Of a DNA stretch of 58,469 bases, positions 48,109 through 57,718 are shown piece after piece. This DNA comes from Thermoanaerobaculia bacterium. GTDB lineage: Bacteria > Acidobacteriota > Thermoanaerobaculia > Multivoradales > JAGPDF01. The stretch's first letter is position 1. Each line of letters begins with the position of its first letter. The DNA lies in NCBI GenBank assembly GCA_018057705.1, contig JAGPDF010000024.1, positions 1 through 58,469 of the forward strand. The letters are read 5' to 3'. Position numbers and translations under genes: made by a program. The notes under the pieces were generated by a model. The model did no database searches. It saw only the letters and a list, made by a program, of their open reading frames with translations, and had not been told where the DNA came from.

Positions 48109-48345
48109 CTATCGGGCAGCTGGCGAAGAGGGCACTTCCCGCCAGTAGAAGATGTCGTCGACGCGCCGGCCGAAGACGAGCGCGAGACGCATGGCGAGCT
48201 CCAGGGACGGCGCGTAGTGCCCGCCCTCCAGGGCGACGATGGTTTGCCGGGTAATACCCGCGGCGCGCGCCAGCGAGTCCTGCGACATCTCGCCGTGCTC
48301 GAAGCGCAGTCGCCGCAGGTGATTGGCGATCGGCGTTCCGCTCAC
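48109..48345 (-). CDS. XRE-family transcriptional regulator
   Basis: 78 aa. Helix-turn-helix with SQDSLARAAGITRQTIVALEGG and SLELAMRLALVFGRRVDDIF, typical of YozG-like compact XRE proteins. GTG start at 48345 overlaps the stop of the membrane protein gene (GTGA), so the two are coupled; such pairs usually regulate themselves. Confidence 0.88.
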   Translation of the reverse strand: MSGTPIANHLRRLRFEHGEMSQDSLARAAGITRQTIVALEGGHYAPSLELAMRLALVFGRRVDDIFYWREVPSSPAAR

Positions 48346-48956
48346 GGGGTTGCCCGCAGCGCTCGACGGGCGGCGTCGTACAGCGCAAGCTGCACGGCGC
48401 AACGCACGAGCGAGGCGATCATCAGGCAGACAATCAGGACGTGCGCGATCAGCGGTTGCGAGAATGCCGGCAGCTCGAGCTCGGCGCCGAAGCCCAGGAC
48501 CAGGATTGCGACGCAGAGCTCGGCGATCAGGGTCCCATAGGCGCCACGAGTTGCGCGCGCCGCGAACAGGGTGTCGCGTTCATCGCTGCGCGGCTCCGGG
48601 TCGCGCGCGATGCGAAAACTCAGGATGGCGCCGAGGACGAGAGTCCAGGTGTCGACCGCCATGGCGTGCGCGGCCACGCTGTGCAAGGCCATCCCCGGCC
48701 CCGCCAGCCAGAGGCTCGCGACCAGCTGGCCGGCGATGAGCGCCGTGGTCGCCAAGCCGTGCCACAGCGCCCGCTCCGGCGAGCCTGGGCCTGCGTCCGC
48801 GTCGAGTCTTCGCCAGTGGCTGCGGGCGACAGTTGCGCTCACCAGCATCAGCGCGACACCCAGGTAGCCGGGCCGCACGGGAAGTTCCCCCTGCAACAAC
48901 GCGAGAGCGCTACCGACGGTCAGCGATACCAGCAGGACCAGCCCAATTCTTCCCAT
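48342..48956 (-). CDS. Multi-pass membrane protein paired with XRE regulator
   Basis: 204 aa with about five to six hydrophobic segments (starting GLVLLVSLTVGSALALL), no conserved catalytic motif. Genes of this kind lie next to small XRE regulators in many bacteria; function is unknown. An operator-like palindrome lies just upstream. Confidence 0.7.
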   Translation of the reverse strand: MGRIGLVLLVSLTVGSALALLQGELPVRPGYLGVALMLVSATVARSHWRRLDADAGPGSPERALWHGLATTALIAGQLVASLWLAGPGMALHSVAAHAMAVDTWTLVLGAILSFRIARDPEPRSDERDTLFAARATRGAYGTLIAELCVAILVLGFGAELELPAFSQPLIAHVLIVCLMIASLVRCAVQLALYDAARRALRATP

Positions 48957-48965
48957 GGAATGTAC

Positions 48966-48992
48966 GGTATACCAGACAGAACGTCCTGTAAA
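48966..48992 (-). promoter_or_regulatory. Promoter with operator-like palindrome for membrane protein/XRE genes
   Basis: On the minus strand TTTACA, then TATACC 15 nt later and 9 nt before ATG 48956. The stretch ACAGGACGTTCTGT (48976-48989) in the spacer is palindromic at 12 of 14 positions, a candidate autoregulatory site for the XRE protein. Confidence 0.4.
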
Positions 48993-49040
48993 GCCGACAT
49001 CGCGTGACGCGCAGGCGGTGCGCGGGGTTCTGGCCCAGGC

Positions 49041-49799
49041 TCAGCGGTCGACGGGGCCGCGGCGCAGAGGGCGGGCGGCGCGTTCGGCGCGGAGGCGCTT
49101 GAGCTTGCGTTTGCGCAGGCGGCGGCGCAGGCCGATGGGGAAGAAGACGATGAGGGCGGCGGTGATCGAGACCATGAGGGCCTGGCGGACGATGCCGGCG
49201 CGGTCGCCGGTCGCGGCCTGGAGGAGGGCGGCGGAGAAGTAGGTGATGATGGCGATCGGCGGCAGGAGGCCGATCGCCGAGGCGAGGAGGAACTTGGGAA
49301 GTTTGACGCCGACGACCGCGGCAGCGGCGTTCACCAGGGTGAACGGCACCGGCAGGAAGCGGATGGCGATGAGCGGCAGGAAGCCGCGCCGGTGGAGGAG
49401 CTTTTCGGCCTTCTGGAGCTTGCTGCCGCCGATGCGCTCGACGAACTCGCGGCCGAGGAGCCTCGCGAGCAGAAAGCCGGTCAGCGAGGAGAGAAAGATC
49501 CCCACCCAGTTCCACAGCGTGCCCCAGAGGGCGCCGAAGATCGCCGCACCGGCGACGATGAAGGGCGTCGCGGGCAGGCCGAGCGAGCCGAGCACGATGA
49601 TGGTCCCGACGAGGGCGAGCGGTGCCCACCACAGCCCGCGGACCTGGTCGAGATAGCCCTCGATCCTCTCGAGCTTCAGATACTCGGCTAGCGGGGTATA
49701 GCGGGCGGCGAGGAAGCCACCGACGACGAGGACGAGCAGGATGCCGAACTTGACCGCCGGGCCGCGCAGCGAGCGCGGCGCCTCGGGGACGATCTTCAC
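49041..49799 (-). CDS. TVP38/TMEM64 (DedA-like) membrane protein
   Basis: 252 aa, GTG start overlapping the upstream stop. Multiple helices with the family core LPATPFIVAGAAIFGALWGT and RFLPVPFTLVNAAAAVVGV. Ends in a highly basic tail (RRRLRKRKLKRLRAERAA). Members of the superfamily are linked to lipid scrambling; direct function is not shown here. Confidence 0.88.
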   Translation of the reverse strand: MKIVPEAPRSLRGPAVKFGILLVLVVGGFLAARYTPLAEYLKLERIEGYLDQVRGLWWAPLALVGTIIVLGSLGLPATPFIVAGAAIFGALWGTLWNWVGIFLSSLTGFLLARLLGREFVERIGGSKLQKAEKLLHRRGFLPLIAIRFLPVPFTLVNAAAAVVGVKLPKFLLASAIGLLPPIAIITYFSAALLQAATGDRAGIVRQALMVSITAALIVFFPIGLRRRLRKRKLKRLRAERAARPLRRGPVDR

Positions 49800-50068
49800 C
49801 GCACTCCAGGCGCCGCGGGTTGGTCGAAACCCAGGAACTCGCGCATGTGCGCGGTGAGGATCTCCTGCGAGGTCGGCTCCATGAAGTTCAACTTGAGCTC
49901 GTTGATGACCATCACTTCGGCGCGCTTCCACTCGTCCCAGCACGGCGGGCAGACCCGGCGCTGGATCTCCTCGCCGAGAGCGCCGCGAAACGGCGGGCGC
50001 GAGAGCCCGGCGGGCCGGGTGGAGCAGCGCGGACACAGTTGCGGGACGGACTGGGGCGTCTTCTCCAT
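49796..50068 (-). CDS. Fe(II)-trafficking/oxidative-damage protein (YggX-like)
   Basis: 90 aa. CPRCSTR and RRVCPPCWDEWK give two Cys pairs; the C-terminal VMVINELKLNFMEPTSQEIL is a recognisable YggX-type helix pair. YggX proteins protect Fe-S clusters and buffer iron. The extra Cys pairs differ from E. coli YggX and may bind metal. Its stop overlaps the TVP38 start. Confidence 0.78.
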   Translation of the reverse strand: MEKTPQSVPQLCPRCSTRPAGLSRPPFRGALGEEIQRRVCPPCWDEWKRAEVMVINELKLNFMEPTSQEILTAHMREFLGFDQPAAPGVR

Positions 50069-50103
50069 CGCGGTCTCCGGAAGGGCGAAAGGGCGAAAGC
50101 GGT

Positions 50104-51048
50104 CTACGCCGTCACCGGCAGGATCGACCGGAAATAGTCGATCGTGCGACCGAGGCCGAGATCGAGCTCGACCTTGGGCTCCCAGCCCAGAATCCGCCGG
50201 GCCTTGGTGATGTCGGGCTGCCGGGTCTTGGGATCGTCTTCCGGCAGCGGGCGGAAGTCGATCGGCGAGGCCGAGCCGACGAGCGCGCGGATCCGTTCGG
50301 CAAACTGCAGGATCGTCATCTCGTGCGGGTTGCCGATGTTGGTCGGCAGGACTTCGTCCGACATGAGGAGGCGGAAGATGCCCTCGATGAGGTCGTCGAC
50401 GTAGCAGAACGAACGCGTCTGGCTGCCGTCGCCGAAGACCGTGAGCGGCTCGCCGAGAAGCGACTGCTGGATGAATGCCGGGACGACCCGTCCGTCACGC
50501 GGGCGCATGCGCGGGCCGTAGGTGTTGAAGATCCGTACGATGCGGGTCTCGAGACCGTGGTAGCGGTGGTAGGCCATGGTCATCGCCTCGGCGAAGCGCT
50601 TGGCCTCGTCGTAGACGCCGCGCGGGCCGACCGGGTTGACGTTTCCCCAGTAGGTCTCGGGCTGCGGATGGACCAGCGGATCGCCGTAGGTCTCCGAAGT
50701 GGAGGCGAGCAGGTAGCGCGCCCCTTTCGCCTTGGCGAGTCCGAGCGAGTTGTGCGTGCCGAGAGAGCCGACCTTGAGCGTCTGGATCGGCAGCTCGAGG
50801 TAGTCGATCGGCGAGGCCGGCGAGGCGAAGTGCAGCACGTAGTCGATCGGCCCCGCGATCTCGAACGGATTCGAGACGTCCTTCTGGACGAGCTCGAAAT
50901 CGCTGCGCGGGAGCAGGTGGGCGACGTTTTCGCGCTTGCCGGTGATCAGGTTGTCGACCGCGACGACCGACATCCCCTCCGCGAGGAGGCGCTCGCAGAG
51001 GTGGGATCCGAGGAATCCGGCGCCGCCGGTGACCAGCGCTCGCTTCAT
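50104..51048 (-). CDS. UDP-glucuronate decarboxylase (UDP-xylose synthase) family
   Basis: 314 aa short-chain dehydrogenase. NAD motif [10 protein letters not shown], catalytic YDEAK with the Ser/Thr in [27 protein letters not shown] and the ending [12 protein letters not shown] are typical of UXS. Converts UDP-glucuronate to UDP-xylose. Its start overlaps the ugd stop (ATGA), so product and substrate enzymes are coupled. Confidence 0.9.
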   Translation of the reverse strand: MKRALVTGGAGFLGSHLCERLLAEGMSVVAVDNLITGKRENVAHLLPRSDFELVQKDVSNPFEIAGPIDYVLHFASPASPIDYLELPIQTLKVGSLGTHNSLGLAKAKGARYLLASTSETYGDPLVHPQPETYWGNVNPVGPRGVYDEAKRFAEAMTMAYHRYHGLETRIVRIFNTYGPRMRPRDGRVVPAFIQQSLLGEPLTVFGDGSQTRSFCYVDDLIEGIFRLLMSDEVLPTNIGNPHEMTILQFAERIRALVGSASPIDFRPLPEDDPKTRQPDITKARRILGWEPKVELDLGLGRTIDYFRSILPVTA

Positions 51049-52370
51049 GCTCCGGTCCCGCTTCCCGACGAGGGGCGGCCGACGGAGTGGTAGGCGAAGC
51101 CCTCGGCGGCGACCCGATCCGGCTGATAGAGATTGCGCAGATCGACCATGAGCGGCGCCGCGAGCCGCGACTTGAGCTCGGTGAAGTCGAGAGCGCGGAA
51201 CTGATTCCACTCGGTCGCGATGACGATCCCGTCGGCGCCCTGGGCGGCTTCGTAGGCGTCGCGACAGAAGGTGACCGGCGGCAGGAGCGGCTTCGCCGCG
51301 GTCATCGCCGCGGGGTCGAAGGCGCGGATCTTCGCGCCGCGTTCGATGAGGCCCTCGATGACCGGGATCGCGGGCGACTCGCGCATGTCGTCGGTGTCGC
51401 CCTTGAAGGCCAGGCCGAGCACGGCGACGGTCTTGCCGGCGAGGCTCCCGAACGCCTGCTCGATCTTGCCGATCATGCGGCGCTTGACGCGCTCGTTGGC
51501 CGACAGCACTCCTTCGATGATCTCGAAGCGCAGGCCATGCTCCTCGGCGATCTGCGCCACCGCCCGGGTGTCCTTCGGGAAGCAGGAGCCGCCGTAGCCG
51601 GGACCCGGATGCAGGAACTTCGGCCCGATCCGGTGGTCGAGGCCCATGCCACGGGCGACGACGTCGACCTCGGCGCCCACCGCCTCGCAGATCTCCGCGA
51701 CCTCGTTGATGAAGGTGATCTTGGTGGCCAGGAAGCCGTTGGAGGCGTACTTGATCATCTCGGCCGATTCGACGTTGGCGACCACGAACGGCACGCCGGC
51801 GGCCTTCAACGGGGCGTAGATGTCGAGCATGACCTCGATGGCACGCTGGGTGCGCGCGCCGATGACCACGCGGTCGGGCCGCAGAAAGTCCTCGATCGCC
51901 GAGCCTTCACGCAGGAACTCGGGGTTCGAGACGACGGCGAACTCCTGCTTGCCGCCCGAGTGCTCGCGCACCGCCTTCTCGACCATCTGCCCGGTGCCCA
52001 CCGGCACGGTCGACTTGGTGACGATGACCTTGTAGCCGTTCAGGTTGTCGCCGATCGACTCCGCGACCTGGCGGACGAAGGAGAGGTCGGCGCGCCCGTC
52101 GGGCAGTGGCGGCGTGCCCACGGCGATGAAGACCGCGCGCGCCTCGCGGATCGCCGGCGCGAGGTCGGTGGTGAACTTGAGCCGGCCGGCGCGGACGTTC
52201 TTTTCGACGACCTCTTCGAGCCCGGGCTCGTAGATCGGAATCTCGCCGCGCAGGAGCGCCTCGATCTTGGCTGCATCCTTGTCCACGCCGGTGACGGTCA
52301 TTCCGAAGTCGGCGAGGCAGGCTCCCGTCACCAGGCCGACGTATCCACTTCCGACGACACAGATTTTCAT
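51045..52370 (-). CDS. ugd: UDP-glucose 6-dehydrogenase
   Basis: 441 aa. Oxidises UDP-glucose to UDP-glucuronate with 2 NAD. Rossmann [14 protein letters not shown], catalytic Cys in [11 protein letters not shown]. Upstream of the UXS gene and 1.1 kb from the UDP-glucuronate 4-epimerase, so the three convert UDP-glucose to UDP-glucuronate, UDP-xylose and UDP-galacturonate for surface polysaccharides. GGGAG precedes the ATG. Confidence 0.96.
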   Translation of the reverse strand: MKICVVGSGYVGLVTGACLADFGMTVTGVDKDAAKIEALLRGEIPIYEPGLEEVVEKNVRAGRLKFTTDLAPAIREARAVFIAVGTPPLPDGRADLSFVRQVAESIGDNLNGYKVIVTKSTVPVGTGQMVEKAVREHSGGKQEFAVVSNPEFLREGSAIEDFLRPDRVVIGARTQRAIEVMLDIYAPLKAAGVPFVVANVESAEMIKYASNGFLATKITFINEVAEICEAVGAEVDVVARGMGLDHRIGPKFLHPGPGYGGSCFPKDTRAVAQIAEEHGLRFEIIEGVLSANERVKRRMIGKIEQAFGSLAGKTVAVLGLAFKGDTDDMRESPAIPVIEGLIERGAKIRAFDPAAMTAAKPLLPPVTFCRDAYEAAQGADGIVIATEWNQFRALDFTELKSRLAAPLMVDLRNLYQPDRVAAEGFAYHSVGRPSSGSGTGA

Positions 52371-52598
52371 GAGGCTCCCTTCAGGTTCTAGCGTCTGGAG
52401 CTCGAGTCGACTCAGGAGGTCCGGGCTCGACCGGGGCGGCGGGCGATCCCTGCGGGCGAATCCCCAGCCGCGGCCCCTGCTTCGAGCTCGAACAGTCTAT
52501 CGCGGCGGAGGCGGGAGCCGGTAGCTGCCTTCTGTCCCACCGGAGGGCTCTTTGGCGTTTCCATCAGCAGGCCGGATCTGCCCGCGAAAGGATCGTCC

Positions 52599-53477
52599 AT
52601 GCACCGAAATCCCACCCGGAAGCGTGTTGCCTGTCTGCCCCTGCTCGTCGCTTCTGTGCTGCTCGCCGCGCAGCCGCCCGGACCTGTGCAAGCGGCCGAG
52701 CCGGCGGAGACTCGCCAGGCAGAGGGCACGGTTTCCAGCCGGAGCTGGGAGTGGCAGGCCTTCGGGGCCTACGCCTTCCCCGCGGAGGTCGGCATCGACG
52801 ACGAGCCCGGGATCAAAGTCGCGATCTCGAACAGCGGCTTCGCCACCACCGTTCTCGATCGCGACTTCGACCGCGAGCACATGATCAACACCTTCTTGCG
52901 CGACGACGAGACGCTGGTCGCCTACTTCCACTTCTCGAAGAGCGGTGCCTACGAGGGCCTCTCCTACTATTTCAGCTCCGGCGACGGCTGCGGCTTCTGC
53001 TACGACAGCAAAGTCCAGTCGACCGTCAAAGTGGAGAAGGGGCGGATCCACGGCAGCCTGAAACGCGTCAGCGAACCCGACGACATCCAGTTCGACCTCG
53101 CGTTCGACGTGCCGGTGGCCCCGGCCGACTATGGCGATCCCCTGCCGGCGGGCGGGGGCGAGCCCGGAAAGGCCTACGCCGCGCTCCACACCGCCCTCTT
53201 GGCCTGGGACTATGCGGGAGCGCGGCCGTACTTCACCGAGAAGGTCCAGGCGGACTACGCCGAGAAATCCGAGGCGATCGTGCAGTCGTTCCGCAAGGAC
53301 CATCCCGACACGAGCTTCAGGATCGTGCGCGGCTACGGGCGCGGCGATCGCGCCCTGCTCCTGGTCGAGGGTGAGACCTCCTGGGCGAAGGTCAAGACCG
53401 AGGTGCAGATGCTCCGCGAGAAAGGCTCGTGGCGTCTCGAATCCGAGGTGCTCCAGGTCCGCCTGGGAGAGGACTGA
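52599..53477 (+). CDS. Secreted two-domain protein, unknown
   Basis: 292 aa. Signal peptide 1-32 (PGPVQAAE). Residues about 45-190 form a beta-rich domain with a C-x2-C pair (GDGCGFCYD); residues about 200-292 look like an NTF2-like/DUF4878-type fold (ALLAWDYAGARPYFTEKVQ). No catalytic motif. AAAGGA precedes the ATG. It lies between the divergent ugd operon and the convergent epimerase gene. Confidence 0.68.
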   Translation: MHRNPTRKRVACLPLLVASVLLAAQPPGPVQAAEPAETRQAEGTVSSRSWEWQAFGAYAFPAEVGIDDEPGIKVAISNSGFATTVLDRDFDREHMINTFLRDDETLVAYFHFSKSGAYEGLSYYFSSGDGCGFCYDSKVQSTVKVEKGRIHGSLKRVSEPDDIQFDLAFDVPVAPADYGDPLPAGGGEPGKAYAALHTALLAWDYAGARPYFTEKVQADYAEKSEAIVQSFRKDHPDTSFRIVRGYGRGDRALLLVEGETSWAKVKTEVQMLREKGSWRLESEVLQVRLGED

Positions 53478-53486
53478 CCGCGGGCC

Positions 53487-54455
53487 TCAGGGCGCGCCGG
53501 CCGCCGGCCGGCTGCGGTACCAGGCGGCGACGCGGCGCAGACCCTCGCGGATCGGCACCTTGGGCGAGTACCCCAGCATCCGGGCGGCCTTCGAGACGTC
53601 GGCGAAGGTGATCGGGACGTCGCCGGGCTGATCGGGGAGCATTTCGACGCGGGCGGGGACCTCGAGAGCCTCGGCAATCCAGTGCACGAGGTCGATGAGC
53701 GTCGTCGTCTGTGAGCCGCCGAGGTTGAAGATCTCGAAGCCCGGGGCGAGGTCGAGCGCCGCGAGGACCCCGTCCACGATGTCATCGATGTAGGTGTAGT
53801 CGCGCCGTGTCTGGCCGGTGCCGTAGAGCGGGACGGCCTTGCCGCGCGCCAGGAGGTCGGTGAACTTGGCGATCGCCATCTCGGGCCGCTGGGACGGACC
53901 GTAGACGGTGAAGAAGCGCAGGCACGAGGTCCGCAGTCCATAGAGGTGGTGGTAGTTGAAGCACAGGAGCTCGCCGGCCCGCTTGGTCGTGGCGTAGGGC
54001 GAGATCGGCTGATCGACGGCGTCGTCCTCGGCGAACGGGACTTTCTTGTTGATGCCGTAGACCGAGGAGGAGGAGGCGAAGACGAAGTTCGCCGGCCCGT
54101 GGTGGCGCGCCGCCTCGAGCAGCCGCAGCGTCCCGATGCAGTTGACCTCCTCGTAGAGAATCGGCTCGGCCAGACTCGGCCGGACACCGGCCCGCGCGGC
54201 GAGGTGGATCACGGCGTCGAAGCGCCCGTCGGCGAACAGGCGGTCGACCAGCGCCGCGTCGCGAATGTCGCCTTCGACCAGCCGCCAGTCGTCGCGCCCG
54301 GCGAACTCGGCGGCGTTGGCGCGCTTCAGGGACGGGTCGTAGAAGTCGTTGAAGTCGTCGAGCACGGTCACGCGGTCGCCACGGCCCAAGAGCTTGCGGG
54401 TGACGTGAGTGCCGATGAATCCGGCGCCGCCGGTGACGAGGATGTGGTGACGCAT
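53487..54455 (-). CDS. UDP-glucuronate 4-epimerase-like protein
   Basis: 322 aa. TGGAGFIGTH, FNDFYDPSLKRAN (the FNDYYD hallmark of this class), SSSSVYG and YATTK. Interconverts UDP-glucuronate and UDP-galacturonate. AAAGGA precedes the ATG at 54455. Complements ugd at 51045. Confidence 0.9.
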   Translation of the reverse strand: MRHHILVTGGAGFIGTHVTRKLLGRGDRVTVLDDFNDFYDPSLKRANAAEFAGRDDWRLVEGDIRDAALVDRLFADGRFDAVIHLAARAGVRPSLAEPILYEEVNCIGTLRLLEAARHHGPANFVFASSSSVYGINKKVPFAEDDAVDQPISPYATTKRAGELLCFNYHHLYGLRTSCLRFFTVYGPSQRPEMAIAKFTDLLARGKAVPLYGTGQTRRDYTYIDDIVDGVLAALDLAPGFEIFNLGGSQTTTLIDLVHWIAEALEVPARVEMLPDQPGDVPITFADVSKAARMLGYSPKVPIREGLRRVAAWYRSRPAAGAP

Positions 54456-54507
54456 ACGTTCCTTTCGAAGCCTATCGCAGCTCGAAGTGCGGCTGCGGGA
54501 GGTGCGC

Positions 54508-55680
54508 TCAGGGGTTCTTCGCCGGTGGCGGTGGCTCCGGCTCCGCTGGCTGTGCAGAGTCGAGCTGCTTTTCGAGGCGCACCTCGACGCCCTTCTTCTG
54601 GCGGTTGCGAATCAGGCGCCGGAGAATGGCCGACTCGTCGATCCCGGTGACGATGTCTTTCACCGCCTGGTAGATCGCCGGATCGTTGATCAGCTGCGCC
54701 GCCGAGCCCGTGCCGTGGTCGAGCTTCCCGGCCACCCGGTTCAGGTTCTCGAGCAGCGACTGGAGCTCGGACGAGAGCTTGTCGCCGTAGGCCTCGTCGC
54801 CCAGGAGCTTGGGCAGCAGCGCACGCTCCTCCTGGAGCGAGAGGGAGGCCGCTTCGAGGTTCGCGGCCGTGCGCTCGATGCTCGCGATCGACCGTTCCAG
54901 CCGTTCTCTCTGCTGCTCGTCCGAGAGCAGCATGCCGATCGTGCCGCCGCCGGACTCGGTTTTGGCGAGCAGGGAATCGAGCCGGTCGACGGTGCCTTCG
55001 AGCTTCTCGCCCATGGCCCTGTCGTTGAGCAGCCGGGGAATCGGGCCGTCGCCGGCGCGCAGATCGTCGAACAGGCCGCGGATCGAATCGAGGGTCGTCA
55101 TCAGCTCACTGGTGACCTTGCGGTTGGGATCGACGTCCCGGGTGAGCTCGCCGAGGATCCCTTCGCCGCGCTCCATGCGTCCCAGGATGACGGTCAGTTG
55201 CTCGGTGATCCGGGTGACGTTGTTCACCAGATCCTCGCCGGAGGCGCGCAGCCGATCGACGTCGGCCACCGGTGCGTTGCCGATGGTGCCGCCCTCGGGG
55301 ATCTCGGGGAACTTCGGCGAACCCGAGGAGATCTCGATGTACTTGTCGCCGAGCAGCCCGAGCGTGCGGATCCGTGCCATCGAGTCCTCGCGGATCCGGG
55401 CCGCGAAGCGGGCCTCGACGCGAATGCCGACGACGATCTGGTTCTGCTCGACCTCTTCGGAGAGGTCGATCGCGGAGACCGAGCCGACGCCGACACCGTC
55501 GAGCTGCACGTCGCTCCCGGCCGAGAGCCCCGGCACCGAGTCGAAGCGGATCGAGTATTCGTTCTTCCGCGAGAACAGATTGCGGCGCTCGCCGACGAGA
55601 AAGATCGCCGCCATGCCGAGGGCGAGCGCGACCAGCAACAGGAGTCCGACCTTACGGGCGGACGACGGGTGGGTAGACAT
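54508..55680 (-). CDS. MlaD-like MCE-domain protein
   Basis: 390 aa. One N-terminal anchor (about 10-30), a single MCE domain (about 40-115, VPGLSAGSDVQLDGVGVG and LGLLGDKYIEISSG), then a long alpha-helical/coiled tail (MERGEGILGELTRD, ANLEAASLSLQEERALL) far longer than E. coli MlaD, and a Pro-rich end. It forms the periplasmic lipid tunnel with MlaE/F. The start overlaps the ATPase gene by 29 bp. Confidence 0.9.
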   Translation of the reverse strand: MSTHPSSARKVGLLLLVALALGMAAIFLVGERRNLFSRKNEYSIRFDSVPGLSAGSDVQLDGVGVGSVSAIDLSEEVEQNQIVVGIRVEARFAARIREDSMARIRTLGLLGDKYIEISSGSPKFPEIPEGGTIGNAPVADVDRLRASGEDLVNNVTRITEQLTVILGRMERGEGILGELTRDVDPNRKVTSELMTTLDSIRGLFDDLRAGDGPIPRLLNDRAMGEKLEGTVDRLDSLLAKTESGGGTIGMLLSDEQQRERLERSIASIERTAANLEAASLSLQEERALLPKLLGDEAYGDKLSSELQSLLENLNRVAGKLDHGTGSAAQLINDPAIYQAVKDIVTGIDESAILRRLIRNRQKKGVEVRLEKQLDSAQPAEPEPPPPAKNP

Positions 55681-56431
55681 CGGCGTCTTCCTCTCTGCCG
55701 GCCAGGAAGGCGGCCAGCAAGGGGTCGGTGGTGGCGGCCGCTTCGGCGAGAGTGCCCTGGAACCGGAAGCGGCCCTCGTCGAGAAAGGCGATCCGGTCGG
55801 CGACACTGTGCGCGAGAGCGAGGTCGTGCGTCACGACGATCACGGTCGTCTTCAGGCGTTCTCGGGTCTCGCGGATGAGGCGTGCGATCGAGGCTCCGGT
55901 CATGGGGTCTAGCCCGGTCGTCGGCTCGTCGAAGAGCAGCGTCTCGGGCTCGAGCGCCAGGGCGCGAGCGAGAGCGACCCGCTTCTTCATGCCGCCCGAG
56001 AGATCGGAGGGAAGTTTCGCTTCGATCCCCGGCAGGCGGACGAGGTCGAGGAGCTCGGCGACGCGCCGCGCCAGAGCCGGCTCGTCGGTCGCGCGATGCT
56101 CGCGCAGTGGGAAGGCGAGGTTGTCGAAGACGTTCATCGAGTCGAACAGGGCGCCGCTCTGGAAGAGCATCGCGACCCGCCGGCGGACCGGCAGGAGGTC
56201 GCTCTCCGAGAGGCCCACGAGCTCGCGGCCGTCGTACCGGATCGATCCCCCGTCCGGCGGGTCGAGACCGATGAGCAGCCGCAGCGTCACGCTCTTGCCC
56301 GAACCGGAGCGGCCGAGAATGACCAGGCACTCGCCGCGCGCGACGTCGAAGTCGAGGCCGGCGAGAACAGCGCGCGCGCCGTAGCTCTTGCGCAGGTCGC
56401 GAATCTCGAACAGGGCGGCTGGCTGGGGCAT
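55652..56431 (-). CDS. MlaF-like ABC transporter ATPase
   Basis: 259 aa. Walker A GRSGSGKSVT, signature LSGGMKKRVALARA, Walker B LLFDEPTTGLDP, H-switch VTHDL. FQSGALFDSMNVFDN is typical of MlaF. Powers phospholipid transport between membranes. Operon mlaE-F-D without mlaC or mlaB nearby. Confidence 0.95.
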   Translation of the reverse strand: MPQPAALFEIRDLRKSYGARAVLAGLDFDVARGECLVILGRSGSGKSVTLRLLIGLDPPDGGSIRYDGRELVGLSESDLLPVRRRVAMLFQSGALFDSMNVFDNLAFPLREHRATDEPALARRVAELLDLVRLPGIEAKLPSDLSGGMKKRVALARALALEPETLLFDEPTTGLDPMTGASIARLIRETRERLKTTVIVVTHDLALAHSVADRIAFLDEGRFRFQGTLAEAAATTDPLLAAFLAGREEDADVYPPVVRP

Positions 56432-56447
56432 CGGTCGGGGCCGCGGG

Positions 56448-57245
56448 TCAGAGGAAGGAGAAGAACTTGGTGAGGAAGAAGTCCGAGACCAGGATCAGGA
56501 TGGACGCCAGAACGACCGTATTCGTCGTCGCTCGTCCCACGCCGTCGGCTCCTCCCTTGGCGGTCAGGCCGTTGTGGCAGGCGACGATGGTGATGAAGAA
56601 GGCGAAGAAGAACGACTTCCCGAGGCCGCTGGCGAAGTCGTTGAGGGTGAGGGCCTGAAGCACGTCGTTCCAGTAGAAAGAGGCGGTGAGCTGCAGCTGA
56701 AGGACCGCGATCACCAGGCCGCCGAGGACTCCGAGCACGTCGCCGATCAGGGTCAGCGCCGGCAGCATGACGAGCGTGGCCGCGAGCTTCGGAACGACGA
56801 GCTTGCGCACCGGGTCGGCCGCCATGGCGCGCATGGCGTCGACCTGCTCGGTCACTTTCATCGTGCCGATCTCGGCGGTCATGCCGGAGCCGATCCGCCC
56901 GCCGACGATGAGGGCTACCAGCACGGGCACCAGCTCGCGCACGGTCGATTTCGAGACCACCGTGCCGATGTAGTACTTGACCCCCAGGCCGGGAAGGGCG
57001 AGCGCCGTCTGCAGGGCCAGCACCATGCCGGTGAAGATCGTGGTGATGGCGGCGACCCCGAGGGAGCGCACGCCGATCTGCTCCATCTGCGCCAGCCAGG
57101 CCGCGCGCTCCCAGGGCGGGGTGACCAGGGCGCGCAGCGACCGCGCCGCGAGATAGGCGAGGTCGCCGGCCCCTTCGGCAATTCTGCTGCCCGTTGCGCC
57201 GGCGCTGCGCCCGAGGCTCTCGAGGCCCTTCGAGAGGGGACTCAT
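56448..57245 (-). CDS. MlaE-like permease
   Basis: 265 aa. MlaE family core ELVPVLVALIVGGRIGSGMT then AEIGTMKVTEQVDAMR, and five to six membrane segments. Forms the channel with MlaF and MlaD. Follows the small membrane protein by 10 bp. Confidence 0.95.
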   Translation of the reverse strand: MSPLSKGLESLGRSAGATGSRIAEGAGDLAYLAARSLRALVTPPWERAAWLAQMEQIGVRSLGVAAITTIFTGMVLALQTALALPGLGVKYYIGTVVSKSTVRELVPVLVALIVGGRIGSGMTAEIGTMKVTEQVDAMRAMAADPVRKLVVPKLAATLVMLPALTLIGDVLGVLGGLVIAVLQLQLTASFYWNDVLQALTLNDFASGLGKSFFFAFFITIVACHNGLTAKGGADGVGRATTNTVVLASILILVSDFFLTKFFSFL

Positions 57246-57255
57246 GGTGGGCTCG

Positions 57256-57672
57256 TCACCGGGCGCCCGGGTCGGACGGCGCCGTGGCAGGCAGCGCCCG
57301 CGCGAAGGCGAGGTGGGCGAGCCCGAAGGCCAGGTCGCCTGAAGCGATGCCGTAGAGGCTCCCGAGGTCGGGCCGGCCGACCGCGGCGGCGGCGATGACC
57401 ACGGCGCCCAGCAGACGAATGGCGATCGCCAGCCGGACGAAATCGGGATGGCGGCCGGGATTGCGGGCGAGGAGGACGTAGAAGCCCGCCAGGCTGAGCA
57501 GGAAGACGGCGATGAGCCAGAGGTAGAATCGCTCGCCGGGCAGCGGCAGGCGGAATGTGCCGCTGATCTCTGCCGGAAAAGCGACGAGCAGCAGGGCGAA
57601 GACGGCGTCGTATGCCGCGCCGGCCCGAAGAGACCAGGAAAGCGCCGATGGCGAGGGCCTCCGCGGGGGCAT
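57256..57672 (-). CDS. Small membrane protein at head of mla operon
   Basis: 138 aa with about four membrane segments (YDAVFALLLVAFPAEI, FYLWLIAVFLLSLAGFYVLL). No known domain. ATG 57672 is preferred over ATG 57678 because TAGAAT lies 8 nt upstream of it. Ten bp before mlaE, so presumably cotranscribed. Confidence 0.62.
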   Translation of the reverse strand: MPPRRPSPSALSWSLRAGAAYDAVFALLLVAFPAEISGTFRLPLPGERFYLWLIAVFLLSLAGFYVLLARNPGRHPDFVRLAIAIRLLGAVVIAAAAVGRPDLGSLYGIASGDLAFGLAHLAFARALPATAPSDPGAR

Positions 57673-57680
57673 GAGCATCA

Positions 57681-57686
57681 ATTCTA
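57681..57686 (-). promoter_or_regulatory. Putative leaderless -10 box TAGAAT
   Basis: TAGAAT, 8 nt before ATG 57672; likely promoter of the mla operon. Confidence 0.45.
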
Positions 57687-57718
57687 ACAGGCAGTTGCGA
57701 GAGAGCCGGGTGAGATCT

